Positions 16,703-27,573 of a stretch of 64,000 nucleotides of DNA are shown here, piece by piece (position 1 is the first letter of the stretch; the number at the start of each line of letters is the position of its first letter). The translations under genes were made by a program, and so were the position numbers. The stretch covers positions 186,001-250,000 of the forward strand of contig WYBC01000039.1 in assembly GCA_011526085.1 (NCBI GenBank), read 5' to 3'. This DNA is from Lysobacter sp. (GTDB taxonomy: Bacteria; Pseudomonadota; Gammaproteobacteria; Xanthomonadales; Xanthomonadaceae). The notes under the pieces are model-generated. The model worked only from the letters and a program-made list of their open reading frames with translations. It was not told the origin of the DNA and searched no databases.

Positions 16703-19423
16703 ATGCAGCCTTTGAAGCGAAACCTGTTGAGCGTGGCGCTGGCTTCGGCCACGCTGATGCTGGCCAACAGCGCCTATGCGCAGTCGGCCGACCAGAACCA
16801 AACCCAAGCCGAAGACATCGATGAGATCAAGGTCGTCGGCATCCGTCGCAGTATCGAAGAGTCGACCGACACCAAGCGCGAATCGACGTCGATCGTCGAA
16901 GCGATCTCGTCCGAAGACATCGGCAAGCTGCCCGACACCTCGATCGCCGACTCGCTCGCCCGCCTGCCCGGTCTGACCGCGCAGCGCTTCGGCGGCCGTC
17001 CGCAGGAAATCAACATCCGCGGCTTCGCCGGCGACTTCTCGACCACCACGCTCAACGGTCGCGAGCAGGTCAGCCTCGGCAACAACCGCGGCGTCGAGTT
17101 CGACCAGTACCCGTCGGAACTCGTCAGCCAGGTGCTCGTCTACAAGACCGTCGATGCGCAGCTCGTCGGCCAGGGCCTCTCCGGCACCGTCGACCTGAAG
17201 ACCGTGCGTCCGCTGGCCTTCGGCAAGCGCGCCTTCGCCGCCAACGTCCGCGGCGACATGAACAAGGTCGGCGACGAGAAGGAGAACGGCTACCGCTACA
17301 GCTTCTCCTACATCGACCAGTTCGCCGACAACACCGTCGGCATCGCCCTCGGCTATGCCCACCTCAACAACCCCGGCCAGGCCAAGCAGTTCGGCGACAC
17401 CTGGGGTTACGACGGCGGCGGCCTGTTCGGCGGCGGCAAGCTCTACGATCTCGCCGACGACAACGAGCGCGACGGCCTGATGGGCGTGCTCGAATTCCGC
17501 CCGAACGAGAACTACCACACCGTCCTCGACATCTTCTATTCGAAGTTCGACCGCGAACAGCAGAAGCGCGGCATGGAATTCGCCGGTGCCTTCGGCGGCA
17601 CGGTGCAGCCGGGCAGCACGCCGGCCAACACTTCGTTCACCGGCATCAACCCGGTGATCCGCAACGATTTCAACGCCACCTACGACGATCTGTTCGCGAT
17701 CGGCTGGAAGCACGAACTCCGCCTGAGCGAACACTGGACCGCCACCGCAGACATCGGCTATTCCGATGCGAAGCGCAAGGAGCGGATCCTCGAGACCTAC
17801 GCGGGCGTCGATCCGGCGCTGGCGCGCGATACGCTCAACGTCGTGTTCGATCCGGACGGCTTCTTCCGTCACGACTTCGGTTACGACTACGGCGACCCGA
17901 ACATCCTCCGTCTCGGCGATGCCGGCGGCTGGGGCCAGGACGGTTACATCAAGGACTTCGAGGTCAACGACAGCCTGACTTCGTTCCGCCTCGACTTCGA
18001 GCGCAGCTTCGACGACGGCTGGTTCAGCAGTCTCGAATTCGGCGCCAACCTGACCGACCGCACCAAGAGCCGCGCTTCGAACGAAGCCTTCCTGGACCTC
18101 ACCCAGTGCCTCGGCGGCATCTCGCCGGCCTGCCCGGACGGTTTCTCGCAGCCGATGCCGACCAATCTGCGCACGAGCTCGGCCTTCAACGCCTACGGCG
18201 TCGGTTCGATCTACGGCTACGACGCCATCCGCGCCTACGAGACGCTGTACACGCGTCGCGGCAACGTCAACGGCGACATCTCGAACAAGAACTGGGAAGT
18301 CAACGAGCAGGTCACCACCGCCTACGTCCAGGCCAACATCAACACCGAGATCGGTTCGATCCCGGTCAAGGGCAACATCGGCTTCCAGGCGGTCAGCGTC
18401 GATCAGAGTTCGAGGGGTCAGGAAACCTTCCCGGGCAACGGCGCCGGCAACACCATCGAAGACGGCATCGCGTATACCGACTTCCTGCCCAGCCTCAACC
18501 TGTCCTTCGATCTGCCGTGGGATCAGGTCGTGCGCGTCGGCGCCGGTCGCCAGGTGGCCCGTCCGCGCATGGATGACCTGCGCGCCAACAACAACATCGG
18601 TGTCGATCGCGCCCGCGCCTTCAATCCGATCACGGGCGCACCGAACACCGTCGATCCGGTGACCGGCCAGCTCGTGCCGTGGTGGACCCGCGACGGCGGC
18701 AATCCCAAGCTCAAGCCGTGGGAAGCCAACGCCTACGACGTGTCGTACGAGAAGTATTTCGGCGGCAGCAAGGGCTACGTGAGCGTCGCCTACTTCTACA
18801 AGGACCTGCGGACCTACATCTACAACCAGGCCACCCTGTTCGACATCAACGACACCTCGCTGGATCCGTCGGACTATCCGGCCAACCCGCCGCCGAACTC
18901 GGTCGGTGTCTTCAACCGCCCCGCCAATGGCGAAGGCGGCACCATCAAGGGCTACGAACTGGCCGTGTCGGTGCCGCTGGACGTGCTGTGGGAGCCGCTG
19001 CTGGGCTTCGGCATCCAGGCCAACTATTCGGACACCAAGAGCAGCGTGCAGCCGCTCGGCCCGAATTCGCCGGACGAGCCGATGCCGGGCCTGTCGAAGT
19101 ACATCTCGAACATCACCGCCTACTACGAGCGCTTCGGCTTCTCGGCGCGCGTCAGCCAGCGTCACCGCTCGGCGTTCGTGGGTGAAGTGCAGGGCTTCGG
19201 CGGCGACCGCACCCGTCGCACCTTCGAAGGCGAGACCGTCACCGACGTCCAGCTGGGCTACACCTTCCAGTCGGGCCCGCTCGAGAATCTCGGCATCCTG
19301 CTGCAGGTCAACAACCTGGAGAACGAACCCTTCCGTTCGTCCTTCGGCGGCAACAACGCCCAGCCGCGCGAGTACTTCGAATACGGCCGCACCTACCTGT
19401 TCGGCGTGAACTACCGCTTCTAA
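16703..19423 (+). CDS. TonB-dependent receptor, Xanthomonas/Caulobacter oligosaccharide type
   Basis: Outer-membrane transporter, 906 residues. It has a Sec signal (cleavage after about residue 27, NSAYAQ), a TonB-box-like DEIKVVGIRRS, and a plug domain with the subfamily hallmarks INIRGFAGDFSTTTLNGREQ and VYKTVDAQLVGQGLSGTVDL. The rest is a large beta-barrel ending in GVNYRF. Receptors of this type are associated with uptake of plant- or algal-derived oligosaccharides. ATG 16703 is preceded by a strong GGAGGGG. The gene stands alone between a 530-base upstream region and a clear terminator. The operator candidate upstream is shared with the Entner-Doudoroff operon, which suggests its substrate yields glucose or a related hexose. 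Confidence 0.94.
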   Translation: MQPLKRNLLSVALASATLMLANSAYAQSADQNQTQAEDIDEIKVVGIRRSIEESTDTKRESTSIVEAISSEDIGKLPDTSIADSLARLPGLTAQRFGGRPQEINIRGFAGDFSTTTLNGREQVSLGNNRGVEFDQYPSELVSQVLVYKTVDAQLVGQGLSGTVDLKTVRPLAFGKRAFAANVRGDMNKVGDEKENGYRYSFSYIDQFADNTVGIALGYAHLNNPGQAKQFGDTWGYDGGGLFGGGKLYDLADDNERDGLMGVLEFRPNENYHTVLDIFYSKFDREQQKRGMEFAGAFGGTVQPGSTPANTSFTGINPVIRNDFNATYDDLFAIGWKHELRLSEHWTATADIGYSDAKRKERILETYAGVDPALARDTLNVVFDPDGFFRHDFGYDYGDPNILRLGDAGGWGQDGYIKDFEVNDSLTSFRLDFERSFDDGWFSSLEFGANLTDRTKSRASNEAFLDLTQCLGGISPACPDGFSQPMPTNLRTSSAFNAYGVGSIYGYDAIRAYETLYTRRGNVNGDISNKNWEVNEQVTTAYVQANINTEIGSIPVKGNIGFQAVSVDQSSRGQETFPGNGAGNTIEDGIAYTDFLPSLNLSFDLPWDQVVRVGAGRQVARPRMDDLRANNNIGVDRARAFNPITGAPNTVDPVTGQLVPWWTRDGGNPKLKPWEANAYDVSYEKYFGGSKGYVSVAYFYKDLRTYIYNQATLFDINDTSLDPSDYPANPPPNSVGVFNRPANGEGGTIKGYELAVSVPLDVLWEPLLGFGIQANYSDTKSSVQPLGPNSPDEPMPGLSKYISNITAYYERFGFSARVSQRHRSAFVGEVQGFGGDRTRRTFEGETVTDVQLGYTFQSGPLENLGILLQVNNLENEPFRSSFGGNNAQPREYFEYGRTYLFGVNYRF

Positions 19424-19447
19424 GCAACACTCTCGACAGGCGAGCTT

Positions 19448-19488
19448 GGCCCTTGTCCGGTTTCCCCCCGGGCAAGGGCCTTTTCTTT
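19448..19488 (+). terminator. Intrinsic terminator after TonB receptor
   Basis: GGCCCTTG (19448-19455) pairs with CAAGGGCC (19473-19480), with further GC pairing inside, followed at once by a T-rich tract (TTTTCTTT). Confidence 0.85.
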
Positions 19489-19571
19489 GGTGGCGCCAGG
19501 TCGCGACGCATGTCGCGGTTCCGCGCGCTTGGCCGACGCTAGACTCGCCCGATCTTCCCGATGGATGCCGC

Positions 19572-20138
19572 ATGCGCCAGCCGCGCGATCGATCCGCAAC
19601 CAGGCGCCATCGAGCCCGGTGGGCATCGCTGCTGATCGTCGCCGCATGTCTTCCGGTGGCCCGCGCCGCCGACGGCGATGCCACATCGCAACTCATCGAC
19701 CGCATCTTCGACTACCGCGCGCAGAACGGGCTGCCGGCGATTCCGCTGTCCGATGCCATGACCCGGGTCGCGCGCGCGCATGTCGCCGACCTCGAACGCC
19801 ATCCGCCGCAGGGCCGCTGCACTGCCCACAGCTGGTCGACCAACGGACCGTGGTCGGCCTGCTGCTACACCCCGGAACACGACGAAGCGCGCTGCATGTG
19901 GGACAAGCCGCGCGAGATCACCCGCGGCGCCTACGCCGGCGAAGGCTTCGAGATCGTCTGCCGGAACGCAGACGGCATGACCGCGGACGCCGCGATGGAC
20001 TGCTGGCGGAACAGCCGCCTGCACCACGGCGTCCTGCTCAACCGCGGTCCCTGGCGCGACACGCCGTGGCGCGCGCTGGGCGTGAGCGTGTCGCGGCACT
20101 ACGCGGTGATCTGGCTGGGGCAGGTGGCGGAGGGCTGA
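19572..20138 (+). CDS. Secreted CAP-domain protein (SCP/PR1-like)
   Basis: A 188-residue protein with a twin-arginine-rich n-region and a hydrophobic signal (SLLIVAACLPVARA) cleaved near residue 32. The mature part opens with the first CAP helix pattern, LIDRIFDYRAQNGLPAIPLS followed by RVARAHVADLE, and has HSWSTNGPWSACC and VIWLGQVAEG further on. It contains several cysteines, suggesting disulfides in the periplasm or outside the cell. Bacterial CAP proteins have no agreed general function. It follows the receptor terminator by 84 bases and seems independent. Confidence 0.75.
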   Translation: MRQPRDRSATRRHRARWASLLIVAACLPVARAADGDATSQLIDRIFDYRAQNGLPAIPLSDAMTRVARAHVADLERHPPQGRCTAHSWSTNGPWSACCYTPEHDEARCMWDKPREITRGAYAGEGFEIVCRNADGMTADAAMDCWRNSRLHHGVLLNRGPWRDTPWRALGVSVSRHYAVIWLGQVAEG

Positions 20139-20460
20139 GCGGTGGCAATGCGGCATCAGGGCGAGGCACGACACATGCGCCCTGCAATCCGTTTCCCTTG
20201 CGATACAGGGCATGCAACCCATGGTTGCGCGTCCTGCGGTATGCCTCCCCATGCCGCTTATTCATCGACAAAATAAATCGAATAATCAATTTCGATTGTT
20301 GTCGACGCCGATACGCATGCCTGGCTGCACGGAGGCCGCGATTCACCCTGCGCCTGCCGATGGCGGATGCCGGAAAGCGATTGACACGCGTCGCGCGCGG
20401 GCAGCAGACTCGAAACACGCTTCGGATCGAAGCGCGGCCGTTCCACAGGGGGAATGCCGC
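20139..20460. other. 322-base intergenic region with AT-rich patch
   Basis: No gene seen. It holds a markedly AT-rich stretch around 20262-20300 containing an inverted repeat (listed separately), which could serve as promoter or terminator for its neighbours. Confidence 0.45.
20266..20304. repeat. AT-rich nested inverted repeat
   Basis: Outer arms CGACAA (20266-20271) and TTGTCG (20299-20304) enclose inner arms AATCGAA (20276-20282) and TTCGATT (20291-20297). The patch is conspicuously AT-rich for this genome. Confidence 0.6.
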
Positions 20461-20862
20461 ATGGCCAGGGTGGGCGCGGAAGCGTCGACGCGCAAGGCGT
20501 CATCGAAACGCAATCCCGCGGTGCAGGCAATCGCTGCGACACTCGCGCTGTGCCTCACCGGCCCCGTTGCCGCGCACGGCGGCGGACTCGACAAACACGG
20601 CTGCCACAACGACCGCAAACGTGGCGGCTACCACTGCCATCGCGGTGGCGCCGCGCCAGCATCCCGCGATGCGCCAAGCGCCTACGACTTCTCGCCAGCG
20701 CGACCCGCGCCCGCACGCGCCGCGCCGGGATCGCGCGCATTCGCGAACTGCAGCGAAGCGCGCGCCGCCGGCGCAGCGCCCGTGCGTCGCGGCGACCCCG
20801 GCTACGGACCGCATCTGGATCGCGATGGCGATGGCGTGGGGTGTGAGCCGAGGAGGCGATGA
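20461..20862 (+). CDS. Secreted Excalibur-domain calcium-binding protein
   Basis: A 133-residue protein with a signal-like hydrophobic segment (AVQAIAATLALCLTGPVAAHG, cleavage near residue 40). The mature N-terminus has a histidine/cysteine motif, GLDKHGCHNDRKRGGYHCHR. The C-terminus is an Excalibur domain: FANCSEARAAG..., two cysteines and the calcium loop DRDGDGVGCE. A proline/alanine linker joins them. ATG 20461 is preceded by GGGGGA. Excalibur domains are extracellular and often accompany nucleases or peptidoglycan enzymes, but this one is free-standing. Role unknown. Confidence 0.8.
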   Translation: MARVGAEASTRKASSKRNPAVQAIAATLALCLTGPVAAHGGGLDKHGCHNDRKRGGYHCHRGGAAPASRDAPSAYDFSPARPAPARAAPGSRAFANCSEARAAGAAPVRRGDPGYGPHLDRDGDGVGCEPRRR

Positions 20863-21023
20863 CGTGGGTTGATGCCGCGTAGGTGCCATCACGGAATCGA
20901 GGTGTGTCGGGTGCTTCATGCATCGCGTCATCGCCGTGCATCGAGGCTCGGTGTCGCTCCGATTGCCGTGCCTGACAGCCGAAGGTATCGTCTGCCGTCA
21001 TCCCCTCTCGAAGCACCTCACCG

Positions 21024-21488
21024 ATGCCCTCGTCGCCCATCCCCGCATCCGTCGATCTGGACGCATTGATCCAGGCGCTCGATTGGGCGTCGGATACGTC
21101 GGGGCTCGGCAACGTGGCGTTCGTGTCGCGCGAGACCGGGCAGGTCTTCCTGACCTCAGACGAGGATTTCGGCGATGCCCCCAATGCGGCGTTGCCGTCG
21201 GATCTCGACGACGTGGCGAGATACGCGATCGTGCCGACGCGGCACGATCTGCGCCTGGGCAAGCGGCTTGCGGTGCGGTTCGTGCAGGCGTCGTTGCCGG
21301 CGCGGCTTGAGGACACCTACGAGATGTTCGCGTCGCGCGGCGCGCTTGCGCGGTTCACGGCGATGCTGGACAGCGAACAGGCGCTGGATGCGTGGCTCGC
21401 GTTCGAGGCCGAGGCGATCGAACGCGCGCTGCGCGAATGGGCGGACATGGAAATGTTCGTGCTCGCGCCGGGCGGACGCAGGCACTGA
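21024..21488 (+). CDS. UPF0158-like protein
   Basis: A 154-residue soluble acidic protein with no signal or membrane segment. The pattern of strands giving GLGNVAFVSRETGQVFLTSD, then LPARLEDTYEMFASRG and ALARFTAMLDSEQALDAWLAFE resembles the UPF0158 family, whose function is not established. It ends 58 bases before the convergent end of the Entner-Doudoroff operon. Confidence 0.65.
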   Translation: MPSSPIPASVDLDALIQALDWASDTSGLGNVAFVSRETGQVFLTSDEDFGDAPNAALPSDLDDVARYAIVPTRHDLRLGKRLAVRFVQASLPARLEDTYEMFASRGALARFTAMLDSEQALDAWLAFEAEAIERALREWADMEMFVLAPGGRRH

Positions 21489-21546
21489 CGCAGGCGGTTG
21501 AACGTATCGACGCAGAGACGGTCCGGCCTGCGGATGCCCGCCGACG

Positions 21547-22185
21547 TCAGCCGCGCAGCGCGGCGGCGGCCCGGGCGAGATCGCCGATCGTGCGCCAGTC
21601 CTTCGCCTTCAACGCGTCGCCCGGCACCATCCACGATCCACCGACGGTGATCACGTTCGGCAGCGCGAGATAGGACGGCGCCTTCGCGGCGTCGATGCCG
21701 CCGGTGGGGCAGAACTTCACCTGCGCGAACGGACCGGCGAAGCCCTTGAGCGCGGGAATGCCGCCGCTGGACTCGGCGGGGAAGAACTTGAAGCGGGTCC
21801 AGCCGTGCTCGAGACCGCGCATCAGTTCGCTGGCGGTGGCGATGCCGGGCAGCAGCGGAATGTCGGCCTGTTTCGCCGCGGTGTAGAGCGTGTCGGTGCC
21901 GCCGGGCGAGATCGCGAACGCTGCGCCCGCCGCTTCGACCGCGGCGAGATCGGCGGTGGTGAGGACGGTGCCGGCGCCGACGATCGCGCCGGGGACGGTG
22001 CGCATGCGGCGGATGACCTCGAGCGCGACCGGCGTGCGCAGGGTGATCTCGAGGACCGGCAGGCCGGCGGCGACCAGGGTTTCGGCGAGCGGAATCGCGT
22101 CGTCGACATCGGCGACGGCCAGCACCGGCACCACCGGCGCCTGGCGGAGGATGTCGTCGATGCGTTGCAGGGTGTCGGGCGTCAT
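21547..22185 (-). CDS. eda: 2-keto-3-deoxy-6-phosphogluconate aldolase
   Basis: Cleaves KDPG to pyruvate and glyceraldehyde 3-phosphate, the last step of the Entner-Doudoroff pathway. The 212-residue protein has the catalytic Glu in LEITLRTPVA near residue 45, the Schiff-base Lys in FKFFPAE near 135 and the phosphate loop CPTGGI. ATG 22185 gives the family-like start; an in-frame ATG at 22200 overlaps the glk stop as ATGA and could be the translationally coupled start. Last gene of zwf-pgl-edd-glk-eda. Confidence 0.95.
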   Translation of the reverse strand: MTPDTLQRIDDILRQAPVVPVLAVADVDDAIPLAETLVAAGLPVLEITLRTPVALEVIRRMRTVPGAIVGAGTVLTTADLAAVEAAGAAFAISPGGTDTLYTAAKQADIPLLPGIATASELMRGLEHGWTRFKFFPAESSGGIPALKGFAGPFAQVKFCPTGGIDAAKAPSYLALPNVITVGGSWMVPGDALKAKDWRTIGDLARAAAALRG

Positions 22186-22196
22186 CGTGCGGCATC

Positions 22197-23204
22197 TCAT
22201 CGTGATGTTTCTGAAGCGAGGTCGGCGCGCAGCGCCATGGCGGCGCCGAGCAGGCCCGGGCCGGTGTGGGTGATCACGCGGATGTTGACCGATTCGAGAT
22301 ACGCGGCAAAGCGGCCCTTGGCGAGGAAGCGTTCGCGGAAGGCGCTGCTGCGCAGGAACGGCACGAAGCGCGGGACGATGCCGCCGGCGATCATCACCGT
22401 GCGCGAGCCGTGGATCAGCGCGGCGTCGCCGGCGACGCTGCCGAGCACCGCGCAGAAGCGCGCGAGCGTGCGGCGTGCGGCGAGGTCGTGGCCTTCCAGC
22501 GCGGCGATCACGATGTCGGCCGGTTCGCGCAGCGCCTCGTGCTGGCCTGTGGCGTGATCGACCGCGCCGCGCAGCACCGCGTCGATATGCGACAGGCCGC
22601 TGCCGCAGAGCAGGCGTTCGTTGGAGACGCGGCCGAAGCGCGCGGTGAACCAGCGCGCGATGTTGAGCTCCTCGTCGCCCAGCGGCGCGAAGCTGACGTG
22701 ACCGCCTTCGGTTTCGACCACCTGCCAGCGGCCGGCGCCGCCGACCAGCATCGCCACGCCGAGGCCGGTGCCCGGGCCGAGCACGGTGATCGGGCCGTGC
22801 AGGGTCGGTTCGTCGCCGCCGTGGATCGCGATCTGTTCGTTCGCGTGCAGCGCGGGCACCGACCACGCCACCGCGCCGAAATCGTTGAGCACGTGCAGCG
22901 TGTCCAGCGCGAGCGCGCGCTGCAGTTCGCTGCGCGTGAACGACCAGGCGCGGTTGGTGAGCCGGATCTCCTCGCCGTTGACCGGGCTGGCGACCGCGAT
23001 CGCGGCGTGATGCGGTTTGGCGCCGACGCCGTCGAGATAGTGTTCGGCCGCGTGCTGGAGGCTGGCGAACTGCGAGGCATCGAGGCTGCGCGGTTCCAGC
23101 ACCTGCGCGGTGGCCGCGGACAGGTCGGTCAGCGCGAAGCGCGCGTTGGTGCCGCCGATGTCGGCGATCAGCGCGAGCGGGGAAGCGGTCACGGTGTCTT
23201 TCAT
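22197..23204 (-). CDS. glk: Glucokinase
   Basis: Phosphorylates glucose with ATP to feed the Entner-Doudoroff route. The 335-residue product shows the Glk signatures [13 protein letters not shown] near residue 13, [10 protein letters not shown] near 105, [12 protein letters not shown] near 140 and [11 protein letters not shown] near 165. It is 13 bases downstream of edd and overlaps or abuts eda, so it is part of the same operon. Its presence implies that free glucose, for example released by a beta-glucosidase and imported by a symporter, is the intended substrate. Confidence 0.96.
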   Translation of the reverse strand: MKDTVTASPLALIADIGGTNARFALTDLSAATAQVLEPRSLDASQFASLQHAAEHYLDGVGAKPHHAAIAVASPVNGEEIRLTNRAWSFTRSELQRALALDTLHVLNDFGAVAWSVPALHANEQIAIHGGDEPTLHGPITVLGPGTGLGVAMLVGGAGRWQVVETEGGHVSFAPLGDEELNIARWFTARFGRVSNERLLCGSGLSHIDAVLRGAVDHATGQHEALREPADIVIAALEGHDLAARRTLARFCAVLGSVAGDAALIHGSRTVMIAGGIVPRFVPFLRSSAFRERFLAKGRFAAYLESVNIRVITHTGPGLLGAAMALRADLASETSR

Positions 23205-23217
23205 CGCTCGGCGGCCC

Positions 23218-25056
<1,839 letters not shown>

Positions 25057-25069
25057 GACAGCGTGCTCA

Positions 25070-25774
25070 TCAGGGGCTCCAGTGGATGTGCACCGTGGCA
25101 TCCGGCGCATGCAGCAGCGCGGAGATCGGCATCCGCAGCGGGTCGTGCGTCGCCTGCGCGGCGCGCAGCACCTCGCGCTTGCGCTCGCTGGTGACGATCA
25201 GGTGCAGGCCGCGCGCGCGCAACAGCCGCGCGAGGCCCAGGGTGATGCGCGGGAACGGCGCTTCCGGCGGCAGCGGATCGGGGACGACGAGAAACGCATC
25301 CTCGCGCGCGTCCATCGCCATCGCCGCGGGCAGCGCCTCCACGCCGGGGAACAGCGAAGCGGTATGCGCGTCTTCGCCCATGCCCAGCACCACCGCGTCG
25401 AAGGCGTCGCGATGCCGCGCGAGCATGTCGCGCGCGTGCCGCAGCGACGCCTGCGCGTCGCCGTCGGCGATGGTCAGCGCTTCGATCCGCAGGCCTTCGG
25501 CCGCGGCGAAGGCCTCGCGCAGCGCGGCGACGTTGCTGGCGGCGTGCGCATGCGCGACGCAGCGATCGTCGCCGGGCATCGCGACGACGTTCGACCACGA
25601 GATCGTCTCGGCGGCGAGCGCGCGATAGATCGGGAACGGGGTCCTGCCGCCGGCCAGCGCCAGCAGCGCGCGACCACGCGCACGCAGCGCGTCGGCGCAG
25701 GCCGCGTGCAGATGTCCGGCCACCGCCTCGGTCAGGGCGGCGGTGTCGGCGTAGTCGTGTTCGATCCAGGCCAT
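25070..25774 (-). CDS. pgl: 6-phosphogluconolactonase
   Basis: Hydrolyses 6-phosphogluconolactone made by Zwf. The 234-residue protein belongs to the SOL/DevB type: [16 protein letters not shown] near residue 40, GDDRCV near 68 and [15 protein letters not shown] near 130. In that last motif the usual DG is DA, a mild variation. It starts 10 bases after zwf and ends 13 bases before edd. Confidence 0.94.
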   Translation of the reverse strand: MAWIEHDYADTAALTEAVAGHLHAACADALRARGRALLALAGGRTPFPIYRALAAETISWSNVVAMPGDDRCVAHAHAASNVAALREAFAAAEGLRIEALTIADGDAQASLRHARDMLARHRDAFDAVVLGMGEDAHTASLFPGVEALPAAMAMDAREDAFLVVPDPLPPEAPFPRITLGLARLLRARGLHLIVTSERKREVLRAAQATHDPLRMPISALLHAPDATVHIHWSP

Positions 25775-25784
25775 CGCCGTCGTC

Positions 25785-27248
25785 TCACTCGCGCCAGCTG
25801 TGGCCGTGGCGTTCGGTCATCGCGACCGCCGCGTTCGGGCCCCAGGTGCCGGCGGCATACGCCTTCGGTGCGCTGCCGGCGTGGTTCCAGCCGTCGAGGA
25901 TCGCATCGACCCACTGCCATGCCGCCTCGGTTTCGTCGCGACGCACGAACAGGGTGCCGTTGCCTTCGATCGCGTCGAGATACAGGCGTTCGTAGGCGAG
26001 CCGGCGGCGCTCGTGCGCGAAGCGCTCGTCGAGATCCAGATCCAGCGACACCTGCGACAGGCGCAGGCCGCTGCGGTCGAGGCCGGGCGTCTTGTGCATC
26101 AGCTGCAGTTCGATGCGTTCTTCCGGCTGCAGTTTGATGATCAGCGCGTTCGGCTGGCTGGCGGCGCCGCCGCGGGCGAAGATCGAGTGCGGCACTTCGC
26201 GGAACTGCAGGTAGATTTCCGTGCAGCGGTTCGGCATGCGCTTGCCGGTGCGCAGATAGAACGGCACGCCCGACCAGCGCCAGTTGTCGATGTGCGCGCG
26301 CATCGCGACGAAGGTTTCGGTGCGGCTGGCGCGGCCGAGCTCGTCGAGGTAGCCCGGCACCGCCTTGCCGCCGATCGCGCCGGCGGTGTACTGGCCGGCG
26401 ACGGTTTCCATGGCGACCTCGGCGCGGCCGATCGGGCGCAGCGAACGCAGCACCTTGATCTTCTCGTTGCGCACCGCGGTCGGCTCGAACTGCGACGGCG
26501 GCTCCATCGCGGTCAGGCACACCAGTTGCAGCAGATGGTTCTGCAGCATGTCGCGGATCGCGCCGGAATGGTCGTAGTAATCGCCGCGGCCTTCGACGCC
26601 GACGGTCTCGGCCACGGTGATCTGCACCTGTTCGATGTGGCGCGCGTTCCACAGCGGCTCGAACAGCGCATTGCCGAAGCGCAGCGCCAGCAGGTTCTGC
26701 ACGCCTTCCTTGCCGAGGTAATGATCGACGCGGTAGACGCGGTCTTCGTCGAAGCTGCGGGTGACGCCGTCGTTGATCGCGATGGCTTCGGCCAGATCGT
26801 GGCCGATGGGCTTTTCCAGCATCACCCGGGTGCCGGGGCCGGCCAGACCGTGGCGGGCCAGGGCCGCGCAGGCCTGTTCGTAGAACTTCGGCGAGGTGCT
26901 GAGGTGATAGACGATGTCGCCGCTGCGCAGGCCCCGGATGCGCTCGGCCAGCGCGGCGACGGACGCGTCGTCGTCGAGCGAGGCCGGCTGGTAATGCACC
27001 CGCGCCAGCAGCGCCTGCAGGGTCGCGTCGTTGCGCTGTTCCGCCGGCACGAAGCGGGCGATGGCGTCGGCGACGAGGGTGCGGAACGCGTCGTCGTCGA
27101 GCGTGCTGCGCGCGGTGCCGAGGATCCGCATCGACGCCGGCAGCAGCCCGTCCCCCTGCAGCCCGTACAGCGAGGGCAGGAGCATGCGCTGGGCGAGATC
27201 GCCGGTGGCGCCGAAGATGGTCAACAGCGAAGCGGGGGATGTGGTCAC
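25785..27248 (-). CDS. zwf: Glucose-6-phosphate 1-dehydrogenase
   Basis: NADP-dependent entry enzyme to the Entner-Doudoroff and pentose phosphate routes. The 487-residue product has the coenzyme motif IFGATGDLAQRML at the N-terminus and the active-site signature YRVDHYLGKEGVQN near 170. The start is taken as GTG 27248 (VTTSPASLLTIFGATGD); the frame is open to ATG 27320, but that would place the palindromic operator inside the coding region. First gene of zwf-pgl-edd-glk-eda. Confidence 0.95.
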   Translation of the reverse strand: MTTSPASLLTIFGATGDLAQRMLLPSLYGLQGDGLLPASMRILGTARSTLDDDAFRTLVADAIARFVPAEQRNDATLQALLARVHYQPASLDDDASVAALAERIRGLRSGDIVYHLSTSPKFYEQACAALARHGLAGPGTRVMLEKPIGHDLAEAIAINDGVTRSFDEDRVYRVDHYLGKEGVQNLLALRFGNALFEPLWNARHIEQVQITVAETVGVEGRGDYYDHSGAIRDMLQNHLLQLVCLTAMEPPSQFEPTAVRNEKIKVLRSLRPIGRAEVAMETVAGQYTAGAIGGKAVPGYLDELGRASRTETFVAMRAHIDNWRWSGVPFYLRTGKRMPNRCTEIYLQFREVPHSIFARGGAASQPNALIIKLQPEERIELQLMHKTPGLDRSGLRLSQVSLDLDLDERFAHERRRLAYERLYLDAIEGNGTLFVRRDETEAAWQWVDAILDGWNHAGSAPKAYAAGTWGPNAAVAMTERHGHSWRE

Positions 27249-27302
27249 AGCGGGGTCCGTCGTGGAGAACCTGCAAGCGTAATCCGGAAGTATGGCGGAA
27301 AA

Positions 27303-27322
27303 GCATGCATACGTTTGCATGC
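27303..27322. promoter_or_regulatory. Palindromic operator candidate of the zwf operon
   Basis: GCATGCATACGTTTGCATGC is a 20-bp palindrome with nine of ten pairs matching and a central ACGT. It lies 55 bases upstream of the zwf start. A 17/20 match occurs upstream of the TonB receptor at 16703. The half-site with central CG fits the LacI/PurR operator style and does not resemble the HexR box known for zwf-edd in pseudomonads. Confidence 0.65.
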
Positions 27323-27517
27323 CGCCATGCGCGGGCGTATGCGGTGTGCTGTGTGCGTTTCGTAAATGCGCGCTCCGGAACTGCGTGTTCCAGAACTGCG
27401 CGCTTCACGAGGAGATGTTTAGGGAATGCATGCCTCAGGCGTGCGTGTTTCAGAAACATGCGGCCCGGCGCGCCATCCTGTGCGCGCCGTTCAGGACAGC
27501 CGCGCTCCGCATGCGCG

Positions 27518-27544
27518 CAACGGCCCGGACTGGCCGGGCCGTTG
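27518..27544 (-). terminator. Strong hairpin after the TonB receptor
   Basis: CAACGGCCCGG (27518-27528) and CCGGGCCGTTG (27534-27544) form a perfect 11-bp stem with a 5-base loop, 30 bases past the receptor stop. It separates the receptor from the zwf operon downstream. No T-tract. Confidence 0.65.
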
Positions 27545-27573
27545 CGTGTCCCGTGCGCCGTTGCCGGCGCCGG

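Noticed and set aside
16577-19705. A 1042-codon antisense frame over the TonB receptor
   Set aside because: Val/Ala/Arg-rich antisense translation with no domain, opposite a clear receptor gene.
27303-27322. HexR site for zwf
   Set aside because: The palindrome does not resemble the TGTAATTAAATTACA HexR consensus; a LacI-type site fits better.
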